Assembly: GCF_048892425.1 (NCBI RefSeq)
Contig: NZ_JBLZHU010000008.1
Coordinates: 166,973-230,972 of the forward strand
Direction: 5' to 3'
Source of the DNA: Pacificispira sp002696645
GTDB lineage: Bacteria > Pseudomonadota > Alphaproteobacteria > UBA8366 > Aestuariispiraceae
Length of the DNA: 64,000 nt
Shown: positions 8,899 to 17,014 of the stretch, piece by piece
Numbering within the stretch: position 1 is the stretch's first letter
Layout of the letters: every line of letters begins with the position of its first letter
Program-made: the position numbers and the translations under genes
Notes under the pieces: generated by a model
The model's database searches: none
What the model was told of the DNA's origin: nothing
Seen by the model: only the letters and a program-made list of their open reading frames with translations

Positions 8899-9636
8899 TC
8901 AGATCATTGCCATACCGCCATTTACATGCAGGGTCTGACCGGTCACATAGGAAGCCTCGACTGAAGCAAGATACAATGTCGCTGCCGCAATTTCCTGCGC
9001 AGATCCCATACGCCCTGCGGGAATCGCGCCCATCAGCTTTTCCTTCTGTGCATCGGATAATTCATCTGTCATAGCCGTTTCAATGAAACCCGGCGCCACA
9101 CAATTGACCGTGATCCCCCGGCTGGCGACTTCCTGTGCCAGGGATTTTGACATGCCGATCAGCCCGGCCTTGGACGCCGCATAATTCGCCTGACCAGGAT
9201 TGCCTGTAACGCCAACGATGGATGTTATGCCAATGATTCGGCCAAAGCGGCGCTTCATCATGCCCCGCAAACAGGCCCGTGACAGGCGAAAGGCCGCCGT
9301 CAGATTGACCGCGATCACCTGATCCCATTCTTCGTCCTTCATGCGCATCGCCAGATTATCGCGGGTCAGCCCTGCATTATTGACTACGATATCGATACTG
9401 CCCATGGCAGCCTCTGCCGCCTTTGCCAGGTCTTCCGGCCCTTGCGGGTCGGACAGATTGGCGGGCAGGACAAAACAGCGATCGCCCAGCGTATCGGCCA
9501 GGGTCTGCAAACGCTCTGCCCGCGTGCCACTTAGCCCGACCGTCGCACCAGCCGCGTGCAGAGCGACCGCAATTTCGCCACCAATGCCGCCTGTCGCGCC
9601 TGTCACCAAGGCTGTTTTGCCTGTTAAATCAAACAT
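8899..9636 (-). CDS. fabG: 3-oxoacyl-[acyl-carrier-protein] reductase
   Basis: NADPH-dependent reduction of 3-oxoacyl-ACP in fatty-acid elongation. The 245-residue SDR protein has the TGATGGIG cofactor motif at the N-terminus, NNAG near residue 86, and the catalytic S139, Y152 and K156 (YAASKAG). The C-terminus YVTGQTLHVNGGMAMI is typical of FabG. It lies 53 bp downstream of fabD on the same strand, so the two are probably one transcript. Confidence 0.97.
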   Translation of the reverse strand: MFDLTGKTALVTGATGGIGGEIAVALHAAGATVGLSGTRAERLQTLADTLGDRCFVLPANLSDPQGPEDLAKAAEAAMGSIDIVVNNAGLTRDNLAMRMKDEEWDQVIAVNLTAAFRLSRACLRGMMKRRFGRIIGITSIVGVTGNPGQANYAASKAGLIGMSKSLAQEVASRGITVNCVAPGFIETAMTDELSDAQKEKLMGAIPAGRMGSAQEIAAATLYLASVEASYVTGQTLHVNGGMAMI

Positions 9637-9689
9637 TCCAACTCCCTTTCCAAATGGATTCCTTAAAGACGTTACCGATCAGTCCAGGA

Positions 9690-10631
9690 TTACAGGCTCT
9701 TTAAGAAAGCCTCAACATCCGCAGGACCATTAACCGCAACGCCGGTCAAATCCTTATCGATGCGCCGCGCCAGTCCCGATAGTACTTTACCCGCACCCAC
9801 TTCGACCAGCGTATCGACGCCCAGATCCTTCATCGTCAAAACACATTCGCGCCAGCGCACGCGCCCGCAAACCTGTTCCACCAATTGGGTACGCAGGGCT
9901 TCCGGATCAATACAACGTGCTGCCGTGACATTGGCGATAATCGGCACCGCTGGTGGCTGAATAACAGTTTCCGCCAGCGCACGCGCCATCGCATCCGCTG
10001 CCGGGGCCATCAGGTCGCAGTGGAAGGGGGCGGAAACCGGCAACAGCATGGCGCGTTTTGCGCCCTTTTCCTTGGCAATTTCAATCGCCCGCTCTACGGC
10101 AGCCCTGGTCCCGGAAATCACAACCTGTCCCGGCGCATTATCATTGGCAGCCGCACAAATATCGCCCTGGGCCGCCTGTGCGGCAACCGCTTCCGCCTGC
10201 TCCAGATCCAACCCCAGAATGGCAGCCATCGCCCCCTCGCCTACGGGAACAGCAGCCTGCATCGCCTTGCCGCGCAGCTTCAGCAGCCGCGCCGTATCGG
10301 CCAGTTCCAAGGCACGTGCCGCCGCCAAGGCCGAATATTCCCCCAAACTGTGCCCGGCGACGCATTCAACCATATCAGAAAGGGATCGCCCGCCCTCTGA
10401 TTCCAGCACCCGGACAACCGCCAGACTGACCGCCATCAAGGCCGGTTGCGCATTTTCTGTCAGCGTAAGATCGCTGTCCGGGCCATCCTGCATCAGCTTG
10501 AACAGCTTCTGGTTCAGCGCGTCATCGACCTCTTCGAATACACTGCGCGCGACAGGAAAAGCATCGGCAAGATCCTTACCCATTCCAATGGCTTGACTGC
10601 CCTGACCTGGAAATACAAATGCCCGCGTCAT
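9690..10631 (-). CDS. fabD: Malonyl-CoA:ACP transacylase
   Basis: Loads malonate from CoA onto ACP, supplying the extender for FabF. The 313-residue protein has the FPGQGSQ N-terminal motif, the nucleophile serine in GHSLGEYSAL (S95) and the catalytic His in APFHCDLM (H204). It is the first gene of the fabD-fabG-acpP-fabF run on the minus strand. The upstream 238 bp, to the next gene, contain a terminator hairpin. Confidence 0.97.
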   Translation of the reverse strand: MTRAFVFPGQGSQAIGMGKDLADAFPVARSVFEEVDDALNQKLFKLMQDGPDSDLTLTENAQPALMAVSLAVVRVLESEGGRSLSDMVECVAGHSLGEYSALAAARALELADTARLLKLRGKAMQAAVPVGEGAMAAILGLDLEQAEAVAAQAAQGDICAAANDNAPGQVVISGTRAAVERAIEIAKEKGAKRAMLLPVSAPFHCDLMAPAADAMARALAETVIQPPAVPIIANVTAARCIDPEALRTQLVEQVCGRVRWRECVLTMKDLGVDTLVEVGAGKVLSGLARRIDKDLTGVAVNGPADVEAFLKSL

Positions 10632-10774
10632 TCTTGCCCCCTCCTGCCCGCTCTATCGGGCATTGTTCGTGCCAAACGCGCCAAAACCGCGCGGTAAACC
10701 GGGCTCAGTCATAGACGGAGACGGTTTTCTGTCAAGCCATCAACACACAACCCCACAAAGCCGCACATAAAAGC

Positions 10775-10808
10775 AAAGCGCCCCGGACGCAATCATCCGG
10801 GACGCTTT
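10775..10808 (-). terminator. Terminator hairpin after the 10870-11304 gene
   Basis: Arms aaagcgccccgga (10775-10787) and tccgggacgcttt (10796-10808) pair over 13 positions with one mismatch around an 8-base loop. On the minus strand it follows the hypothetical gene and is followed by a T-rich stretch. It separates that gene from fabD. Confidence 0.75.
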
Positions 10809-10869
10809 ACCCCTGCCAGGGTGAAACTCTCATGTAAATCAGAGGTCAAACTCCAGATTTACTTAATTC

Positions 10870-11304
10870 TTACTCAGCGGCGGCGGCGAATTGGTCGGAA
10901 AACTCCGAATCATCATTCACACCGCCCTGCAGAACGGCCGAACGGACCCAGCGGTCTTCCGAGACATATTGCGGGAATTCATCCCAAAACCCGTCAAAGT
11001 CACCAACCTGACCATGTACGAATCGGCCATCGCGAATCTGGATCAGTATTTTCTTGGCGCTGAAAGCATCGCCCTCCCGCCGGCACAAATACCAAAGCGC
11101 CACCCCCTCAAAGGCAAAGTCGATATCCAACTGGATGGACTCCCCCAACTCCTCACGATCCAACAATGAGAAATCCAAGGGTTCATCGGGCATTTCAGGG
11201 TCATACAATGTGTAAACCACGATATCTGACAGTGTCGCCAGGCGCTTTAACTCACGCGCGATCAAATCTGCCATCACGGTTTTCATCTCTTGCGGATCTT
11301 GCAT
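10870..11304 (-). CDS. Hypothetical small acidic protein
   Basis: A 144-residue soluble, strongly acidic protein that I do not recognise. ATG 11304 (MQDPQEMKTV) is preferred because AAGGAGAG lies immediately upstream; a longer reading to 11352 has no such signal. The sequence has an N-terminal helix (MADLIARELKRL), a central block rich in Asp/Glu and aromatic residues (LWYLCRREGDAF, DGFWDEFPQYV), and a short Ala-rich tail. It has its own terminator and sits just before the accessory island, so it may mark the edge of the native chromosome block. Confidence 0.7.
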   Translation of the reverse strand: MQDPQEMKTVMADLIARELKRLATLSDIVVYTLYDPEMPDEPLDFSLLDREELGESIQLDIDFAFEGVALWYLCRREGDAFSAKKILIQIRDGRFVHGQVGDFDGFWDEFPQYVSEDRWVRSAVLQGGVNDDSEFSDQFAAAAE

Positions 11305-11391
11305 CTTGTCTCTCCTTGTTAACAAAGAGAATCGGCCGATTCGGATAAGCATTCAAATAAAAAATGACCTGAATACCTATTTTTATGAAGT

Positions 11392-11562
11392 TTACATATC
11401 AAGATTATATTTAATACATAAAAATATTGGAAATATCGCTCCGTTACCTAATCCACAAAGTAAAAATAACCAAAGTAGAATCATCAATATCGCGTGCGTT
11501 TCCGAATCATATTCATCGCTTGATGCGTAGCCACAGAAGGTCTTTTCAGTCAAATTCCACAC
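11392..11562 (-). CDS. Possible small membrane protein
   Basis: A 53- to 56-residue frame, GTG 11562 or TTG 11553, ending with TAA at 11392. After a polar, acidic N-terminus (about 25 residues) it has a strong hydrophobic stretch ILMILLWLFLLCGLGNGAIF and a second hydrophobic segment, like a membrane hairpin, then a short charged tail. It lies in notably AT-rich DNA, divergent from the recombinase gene, and its frame continues antisense into that gene, which weakens the case. No family is recognised. A weak GGTGTGG could act as a ribosome binding site. Treat as a candidate only. Confidence 0.3.
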   Translation of the reverse strand: MWNLTEKTFCGYASSDEYDSETHAILMILLWLFLLCGLGNGAIFPIFLCIKYNLDM

Positions 11563-11597
11563 CTGAAGGAATGTTCTGAAATGCCAAAGGAATCCCA

Positions 11598-12569
11598 ATG
11601 AAATTAGAAACAAACCCCTTGCGCCTGGCACAAGGCTGCGAGGTATTTTTAAACCATTGCCGCGTGGGAAAGAGCCTGTCCCCCCACAGCCTGCGAGCCT
11701 ATGCCATTGATTTAGCGGAGTTTCAGAGATATTTGGGCGTGGATATGGAAGCGCAAAATGTCGATAGAGAGACACTGCGTGGATATCTCTCCTATCTTAT
11801 GGGGCCGCGAAGATTGAGCCCGGCATCGGTAAAACGCCGTATCGCCTGTCTGAAAGCGTTCTTTCGATGGCTGGAGTTAGAGGACAGAGTCCCCGTCACC
11901 CCTTTTCACCGCATGGATCTGCGCATACGACTGCCACAGCGCCTTCCAAGAGGCTTAAGCCGGGAAGAAATTGCAGCCTTGTTAAGTGCCGCTCGCCGTC
12001 CCTTTTTGCATCACAGCGGTTCCCTATCTTTTGACGGGTGCCAACACAGGCCAGATCGCTTCAATGCCCTTACCAGTCTTCTGGCGCTTGAATTACTCTA
12101 TGCCTCGGCAGTGCGCGTTTCAGAACTTTGTGCACTCACAGCAGGCGATGTCCTGGCCAATGATGCCAATGGCTTGCGTGTTCACGGCAAGGGCAATCGT
12201 GAACGCTGGGTACCGATAACCGATGATCTTTTGAAGGATCAGTTACGCCACTATCTGACAGTCCGGGACGCGTGGCAGCCAACAGGCTATCCCCCTATCA
12301 AACGGTTGCTTATAAACAGCAAGGGCATGCCGCTCACCCCCACCATCATCCGCAAACGCCTCGCCGCCCTAACCCGCAGCGCGCCACTTAGCCGCCACGT
12401 CACCCCGCATATGATCCGCCATACAACCGCCACCCACCTGTTGCAAAACGGCCTAGACCTCCGCCACACCCAACGCCTTCTCGGCCACAGCTCAATCTCC
12501 ACCACCGAAATCTACACCGCCGTCAGCGACCGCAGCCTAGAGGAGGCCATGAAACGCATCCAGGGATGA
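11598..12569 (+). CDS. Tyrosine recombinase (XerC/XerD-like integrase)
   Basis: Predicted site-specific recombinase. The 323-residue protein has a SAM-like N-terminal core-binding domain (about 10-95, with LSPHSLRAYAIDLAEF) and a C-terminal catalytic domain with all expected residues: R173, K198, H271-x-x-R274, H297 and nucleophile Y306 (TTEIYTAVSD). Residues about 135-155 form an extra segment, rich in His/Ser and Arg, before the first catalytic Arg; it is longer than in ordinary XerC. SD AAAGGAA precedes ATG 11598. The stop codon lies inside the left copy of a 22-bp inverted repeat, and the ATP-grasp gene starts 12 bp later. Adjacent recombinase and inverted repeats suggest it acts on this local module. 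A housekeeping Xer role is less likely in this context. Confidence 0.9.
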   Translation: MKLETNPLRLAQGCEVFLNHCRVGKSLSPHSLRAYAIDLAEFQRYLGVDMEAQNVDRETLRGYLSYLMGPRRLSPASVKRRIACLKAFFRWLELEDRVPVTPFHRMDLRIRLPQRLPRGLSREEIAALLSAARRPFLHHSGSLSFDGCQHRPDRFNALTSLLALELLYASAVRVSELCALTAGDVLANDANGLRVHGKGNRERWVPITDDLLKDQLRHYLTVRDAWQPTGYPPIKRLLINSKGMPLTPTIIRKRLAALTRSAPLSRHVTPHMIRHTTATHLLQNGLDLRHTQRLLGHSSISTTEIYTAVSDRSLEEAMKRIQG

Positions 12570-12587
12570 TAACTAGGAATTATGGTG
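12566..12587 (+). repeat. Left 22-bp inverted repeat, candidate recombination site
   Basis: The 22 bases from atgataa to ttatggtg match the reverse complement of 16144-16165 perfectly; similarity stops at the next base on both sides. The unit itself is arm-spacer-arm: ATGATAA (12566-12572), 7-bp asymmetric CTAGGAA (12573-12579), TTATGGT (12580-12586), the arms agreeing at five of seven positions when inverted. This is the form of a tyrosine-recombinase core, with ATAA/TTAT facing the spacer as in dif. It contains the recombinase stop codon (12567-12569), the AGGAA ribosome binding site and the ATG-GTG start of the ATP-grasp gene. Confidence 0.85.
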
Positions 12588-13670
12588 CATCCTATTCCAC
12601 GCATTGTTGCCCAGTTGATTGAACTGGCTAAAGACAAAGGTGCAGAGACCCGTTTCTCTCTGGTGGCGCATGTATCCGGCTCTGAACGTGCCGAATACTG
12701 GCAGGAGCATCCCATTGTTACGGAGTTCTTTTCAGACGGTGAGGTCAGCGATTTACTGTGGGCTTTGCGAAGTGTCGTTGCTTATTGCGAACTGTTTCAA
12801 AGCGAGGCTGATTTCTTCAATTTTATCAGCGAAACAGTTAATATTGATTTGAAACAGACAAATCATATCGCCTATAGCACCGTATCGCCCATTCAGGCGC
12901 GGGCCGCTTCCGCTATTGTTCCACTTTTTTGTGCAGCGCATGACATAGCAACCTGCACAATGGATCCTTATGGACTGGCTTTGACGGAAAACAAATTTCA
13001 TGTTGTCACTCTATTGCGCCAGTTTGGGCTTCCGGTTCCCGAAAGTTGGCTCTTTTCCCCCAATCTTGGTTGGACCAGTAATCTCAAACCACCTATCGGC
13101 CAAAAAGTTATTGCAAAACCGGTTTATGAATCCGCGTCGATTGGTATCGACGAGCATTCAGTGTTTTGTTGGAGCGAAGAGAAAGAATCTTTCCTGAAAA
13201 ATCGCTCAAATGAATTGGATCAGCCTTTAATGGTTCAAGTCTTTATTCCTGGGCAAGAAGTGGAAGTGCCTGTCATCGGCGGCTTGGATGCGGTCAGCCT
13301 GCCCCCTTGCAGTGTAATCCTGGATGGGAACTTCAACCTTGGAGATCAGTACCTTACTTTTGAAACGGTTTTCAACGATGCTTATGAATACTGGGATTTC
13401 AGCCAATTCGAACCAGTGCTCGCAAAGAAGGTATGCAGTGCCGCCTCAACCGCCCATAGTTTGCTTACTTTAGATGGGATCAGCCGGGTTGATTTCAGGA
13501 TCGCTGATACTGGTCTCTATTATATCACGGATCTTAATGCCATTCCCCATTTAACACGCAATGGCGCCGTTGCTCATTCCTTCCAGTTCATGGATTTAAC
13601 TTATGAAGCCATGGCAGCTTGCCTGATAGGTATCGGCCTTACGCGTGTAAACAAATTTGTACCTACATAA
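12582..13670 (+). CDS. ATP-grasp ligase, D-Ala-D-Ala-ligase-like
   Basis: A 362-residue protein with an ATP-grasp fold. The N-terminal 120 residues are not recognised. From about 127 the pattern follows D-alanine-D-alanine ligase-type enzymes: MDPYGLALTENKFHVVTLLR with PVPESWLF, the ATP-binding lysine in VIAKPVYESASIGID (about 176-190), the adenine/metal strand QVFIPGQEVEVPVIGG (about 209-224), and the C-terminal GISRVDFRI...YYITDLNAIPHLT (about 299-325). The usual E-x-N-T-x-P-G metal motif reads D-L-N-A-I-P-H, so the substrate is probably not D-Ala-D-Ala. It is likely a carboxylate-amine ligase. Its start lies in the 22-bp repeat, 12 bp after the recombinase, suggesting translation from that transcript in the present orientation. 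Confidence 0.7.
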   Translation: MVHPIPRIVAQLIELAKDKGAETRFSLVAHVSGSERAEYWQEHPIVTEFFSDGEVSDLLWALRSVVAYCELFQSEADFFNFISETVNIDLKQTNHIAYSTVSPIQARAASAIVPLFCAAHDIATCTMDPYGLALTENKFHVVTLLRQFGLPVPESWLFSPNLGWTSNLKPPIGQKVIAKPVYESASIGIDEHSVFCWSEEKESFLKNRSNELDQPLMVQVFIPGQEVEVPVIGGLDAVSLPPCSVILDGNFNLGDQYLTFETVFNDAYEYWDFSQFEPVLAKKVCSAASTAHSLLTLDGISRVDFRIADTGLYYITDLNAIPHLTRNGAVAHSFQFMDLTYEAMAACLIGIGLTRVNKFVPT

Positions 13671-16149
13671 GCGACCAGATTTCGATGGACGTAAATAAAG
13701 GCAAGCGGCCAAAAAACGACCAGCTAGGGCCGACCTTTCCTTGTTGCTCAGCCATATCCGTCAGAAGGCTGTTTTGTTCCAACAATGTTAATTTGGGGTT
13801 AGATTCCCAGATTGCACGTACGTAGAGGTGCCGCTGAATCAGATAACTTGTACAATCTGGAAGAAGATCACCTTCCCTCTCACGTGCTTCATCAAGTAAA
13901 GCCATCGCACGCTCCGTTGCCCCTGCTAAATACTCCGACAAGGCAAGGTTTTGCGTTGTGAAATAGAAGAAGTAACCATCGCAATGCGGTGTATTCTTCA
14001 TGGATAGATAATCCTCTGTCAACAACGCGTTGGCTTGCTCCAGTCGTCCGGCTGCAATCAGGATTCCAGCCTGATTGTTCCGAAACAGTATGCTATCCTC
14101 ATCTTCAGGCCTTAACTCAAATGTGTGTTCGTATATCGACACGAGGTTCTCTACTTGAGATGGATGTGCAAGGGCATGAGCAACTAGGAGATTGCTCAAC
14201 GCGGGCGCAAAGGACTGGAACCTTCTAGAGGGGGCGTTGCCTCGCAGGGTTAATGCGCGTTCTGCATAGTCGACCGATTTTTGATAGTTACCAGCGGCTA
14301 GTTCAAGTCCTGATGCATTAGACAGAGCAACGAAGTGAGTGTTGCTTTCCAGATAACCCTCACCAGGCGGCAGCTTTTCTAGCTCTTCGATGAGGCGCTC
14401 CGTTCTGCGTATGGCAATTTCGCTTGCATGCAGCATACAACTGGCCGCTTGAAACCTGTTGAGCAGATGCCGAACGCCTTCGTCACGACGGCGAAACCTC
14501 TCAAGGCGCCTCAAAACCTCACGTTCTAACTGCCTGGCTTCTGTGAACAGCCCTAACTGAACCTGGGCAAACATTAGCGACATCATCAGCCGCACCCAAG
14601 TATCACTTGCGTCCTGTAACTGGTCCCGCCAAGGTTCTAGTAGGGCCGCAGCCGCAGTTCGATCCTCTTGTACTAAACTTTGCAGCAAACACATAGCCAT
14701 CAGACCGTCGCGCTCTGCCAATATCTCGTCTGGCACAGCCTCAACGATTGCTGAAAGGTGTTTGTATGCGATTTCATATTGCCCTTCCCGATAAATATCG
14801 ATCGCTTTCAAGACATCGTTCAGGGCACTGCCAAGGTACTCTACCTCGTGCCAGGGAGGTGATGACCAATCCAATGTTGGAAGGTCCATTGTGGCGTGCA
14901 TTACCGCAGCACGGATTGCCCAAAGGCAATAGGCGGTGCCAGCTTCATGGATTAGACCGGCTTTTTTCAGGTGTGTAAAATGCAGACCGAACTCTGCAGG
15001 CCTCATCTTTTGAAGGCATTTGGCATAGGTTCCGTGCAAGCCCGACCGTTCCGAGCGCCGACTGTTTTCAAAATAGTGACGTGTGATTTCGTGACGGAAA
15101 CGAGGCACTCCCATCTCTTCTTCCAACAACTTCCACCGCATCGCTGCTGCAATACTGCGCTTAACCTCAGATAGTTCTGCACCGGTAATGCAGACCACCT
15201 CCTCCTCTACGATGTTTTGTCCGCAAATCGCGGCAGCGGCTAAGATTACTTCGGCCCCACTACCGTAAAATCCAGTCTCGGTGAGATAGCGGTGCAATAG
15301 CGTTACCAAGGCCTCTGTTTGCCCGGCAAATAATGCCTTTGAAGAGATTCCCTGAAGATTGGCATCCTCAACAAAGGTGCGAACTATTTCCAAATGTGCT
15401 CCTGAACAATCGAAGAGCATCTTTAAGTCTTGCGACGCAATAGGTCCCTGCAGGCCAAAAGCATTCAGTAATGCCCCAAACTGGCTCTGGCGACACTTGT
15501 GTACGTGAGTTACCGGCGACAAAAACCCGATCAGTTTAGCTTGTTGTTCAGAAAGAGGGTTGCGCTCTATCGCCGTGTTATTCAGCGTCGCGAGAATTTT
15601 GATTGGGTGAGGCCAATCACGCCCTTTTTTCATTAGCTTAAGTAACAATCTTGATGATGGCGCATCAAGATATTGGATATCGTCTATAAAAAGTAATAGC
15701 GGTCGCGACTTTGTCATGGCTGAAAAAAGGTCGATAACCCCTTCTGAAACATGATCAGATTCTGTCGCGATTACCCTCAGTGTTTCCTGATTATGCAAAG
15801 AGCTGATAAGATTGACAAGTGACTGAAACGGCTTAGCAAATGGGATTTCTTCATATACAAATTCACGGCCAATCTCGAGTGCCTGATTCAAGCGCTGAGC
15901 ATTTTGATCGTTGCGTCTCAACTGATGGAAGACATAGTAAGACTGTGATTGGCGTTCTTCGTCAGCGCAAAGTGTCAGAACGTGATGAGTATGGGCTAGG
16001 CGCGAAACAATGCTGGCGGCGATGCTGGTTTTCCCGCAGCCACTTTCCCCAGCCAACAATAGTTTAGTCGCTTTGGCTAACAGGGTTTCTGATCCCGCCG
16101 CCACGATCTTATCATGCCCCAGTATTTGAGCGACTTGCTCAATCACCAT
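13663..16149 (-). CDS. STAND/AAA-type ATPase with TPR-like C-terminal region
   Basis: An 828-residue protein of the large predicted-ATPase class related to MalT/LuxR-type regulators and adenylate-cyclase-linked ATPases. The P-loop GESGCGKT is at 34-41 and Walker B LLLFIDDIQYLD at about 151-162 with D156/D157. A helical winged-helix-like region follows to about 370, then helical repeats resembling TPRs (for example YQKSVDYAERALTLRG and TERAMALLDEAREREG). No C-terminal DNA-binding HTH, cyclase or nuclease is seen, so any output must be through a partner or an unrecognised domain. Base composition is more AT-rich than the flanking housekeeping genes, which suggests transfer. Its start and ribosome binding site lie in the right 22-bp repeat, and it overlaps the ATP-grasp gene by 8 bp tail to tail. 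Confidence 0.75.
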   Translation of the reverse strand: MVIEQVAQILGHDKIVAAGSETLLAKATKLLLAGESGCGKTSIAASIVSRLAHTHHVLTLCADEERQSQSYYVFHQLRRNDQNAQRLNQALEIGREFVYEEIPFAKPFQSLVNLISSLHNQETLRVIATESDHVSEGVIDLFSAMTKSRPLLLFIDDIQYLDAPSSRLLLKLMKKGRDWPHPIKILATLNNTAIERNPLSEQQAKLIGFLSPVTHVHKCRQSQFGALLNAFGLQGPIASQDLKMLFDCSGAHLEIVRTFVEDANLQGISSKALFAGQTEALVTLLHRYLTETGFYGSGAEVILAAAAICGQNIVEEEVVCITGAELSEVKRSIAAAMRWKLLEEEMGVPRFRHEITRHYFENSRRSERSGLHGTYAKCLQKMRPAEFGLHFTHLKKAGLIHEAGTAYCLWAIRAAVMHATMDLPTLDWSSPPWHEVEYLGSALNDVLKAIDIYREGQYEIAYKHLSAIVEAVPDEILAERDGLMAMCLLQSLVQEDRTAAAALLEPWRDQLQDASDTWVRLMMSLMFAQVQLGLFTEARQLEREVLRRLERFRRRDEGVRHLLNRFQAASCMLHASEIAIRRTERLIEELEKLPPGEGYLESNTHFVALSNASGLELAAGNYQKSVDYAERALTLRGNAPSRRFQSFAPALSNLLVAHALAHPSQVENLVSIYEHTFELRPEDEDSILFRNNQAGILIAAGRLEQANALLTEDYLSMKNTPHCDGYFFYFTTQNLALSEYLAGATERAMALLDEAREREGDLLPDCTSYLIQRHLYVRAIWESNPKLTLLEQNSLLTDMAEQQGKVGPSWSFFGRLPLFTSIEIWSLM

Positions 16150-16165
16150 AATTCCTAGTTATCAT
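16144..16165 (-). repeat. Right 22-bp inverted repeat, candidate recombination site
   Basis: Exact reverse complement of 12566-12587, with the 7-bp spacer at 16152-16158. On the minus strand it supplies AGGAA and ATG-GTG to the STAND-like ATPase gene, giving it the same translation start region as the ATP-grasp gene at the other end. Confidence 0.85.
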
Positions 16166-16507
16166 TCAGAAATTGCATGAAAATCAACCAAACCAAGTCG
16201 TGTTACAACGCGTTCAACACTTATTACTAGTACACTGAAACAGTATCACAAAACGTGCAAGTTATATTCTTCTTCAACCCGACGGAACATAGACCGATAT
16301 CCCCCTTGCATCCCCCCCTCTCTTCCCCTATAAGCCGCTCGTTCTGGGATCAGGGTTGATCCTGGGCGACACTCCTTGCTGGTCTTTGAGGCGTTTTCGT
16401 CTTGCTGATAGGAGGCCGGCTAGGGCCGGGCGGCAGAGGTGGTTTGAGGTTTTGCTTCATTCGACCCACTGCGCCGGACCGTGAAACAGCCATAGGGAGT
16501 CACATTG
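16166..16507. other. Intergenic region between the island and rpsF, with a near-palindrome
   Basis: No gene seen. The left part (to about 16310) is AT-rich and should hold the promoter for the leftward ATPase gene. Positions 16200-16220 form a near-palindrome, GTGTT and AACAC flanking a central AACGCGTT, a plausible operator. From about 16320 the composition returns to that of the chromosome, so the island edge probably lies near here. The stretch before 16508 should include the rpsF promoter and leader. A ribosomal-protein binding leader is possible but I could not establish one. Confidence 0.5.
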
Positions 16508-17014
16508 ATGGCGCATTATGAAACCGTGCTGATCGCACGGCAGGACGTTTCGGCTGCACAGGTCGAAACCATTGCAGACATGGCTCAGGAAATCCTGACC
16601 GAAGCCGGTGGGTCCATTGCCCGCCGTGAATATTGGGGCCTTCGCAGCCTCGCCTTCCGCATGAACAAGAATCGCAAGGGACATTACGTCCTGATGAATT
16701 ACGATGTCGGCTCGGATGCCGTTGTCGAAATGGAACGTCGCCTGCGTTTGCATGATGACGTATTGCGGTTCATGACCGTTCGCACCGAAGACCTGCCGAC
16801 CGAACCTTCCGTGGTTCTGGCCCGTCGTGACGAGCGTGATCGCCCGGAACGCAGCGATCGTGGAGATCGCCCGGATCGGGGTGACCGTGGAGATCGCGGC
16901 GACCGGGGTGGTGATCGCCCACGGGGTCCGCGTCGCGAATTTGGCGACGATACCGGGATGGAGCGCAGCGAGCGCCGTCCGCGTCGTGAATATAATGATC
17001 GGGAGGAAAATTGA
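16508..17014 (+). CDS. rpsF: 30S ribosomal protein bS6
   Basis: Small-subunit protein that binds with S18 at the platform. The first 95 or so residues are a normal S6 fold (MAHYETVLIARQDVS, RREYWGLRSLAFRMNKNRKG, GHYVLMNYDV). A low-complexity tail of about 60 residues then follows, built on repeated Arg-Gly-Asp-type triplets (DRGDRGDRGDRGG). Extended tails occur in alphaproteobacterial S6, but the run here is long. ATG 16508 follows GGGAGTC; the preceding TTG is not needed. rpsR begins in the stop codon (TGATG). Confidence 0.96.
   Translation: MAHYETVLIARQDVSAAQVETIADMAQEILTEAGGSIARREYWGLRSLAFRMNKNRKGHYVLMNYDVGSDAVVEMERRLRLHDDVLRFMTVRTEDLPTEPSVVLARRDERDRPERSDRGDRPDRGDRGDRGDRGGDRPRGPRREFGDDTGMERSERRPRREYNDREEN

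Larger units (their letters stand above)
12566..16165. mobile_element. Candidate invertible DNA segment (3.6 kb)
   Basis: Two convergent genes, overlapping by 8 bp at their 3' ends, fill the space between perfect 22-bp inverted repeats, with both start codons inside the repeats. A tyrosine recombinase gene abuts the left repeat. Recombination between the repeats would flip the segment and swap which gene follows the recombinase, leaving both proteins unchanged because each begins Met-Val from the shared repeat. The arrangement is visible in the sequence; inversion itself is inferred. An alternative is that the repeat is only a duplicated translation leader. Confidence 0.6.

Noticed and set aside
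11598..12569. Housekeeping xerC
   Set aside because: The catalytic residues fit, but the extra segment near 135-155, the AT-rich surroundings and the fused inverted repeat argue for a dedicated local recombinase. Not fully excluded.
11598..16165. Integron or CRISPR-type cassette array
   Set aside because: No attC-like sites, no repeated spacers and no cas genes; the only repeat is the single inverted pair.
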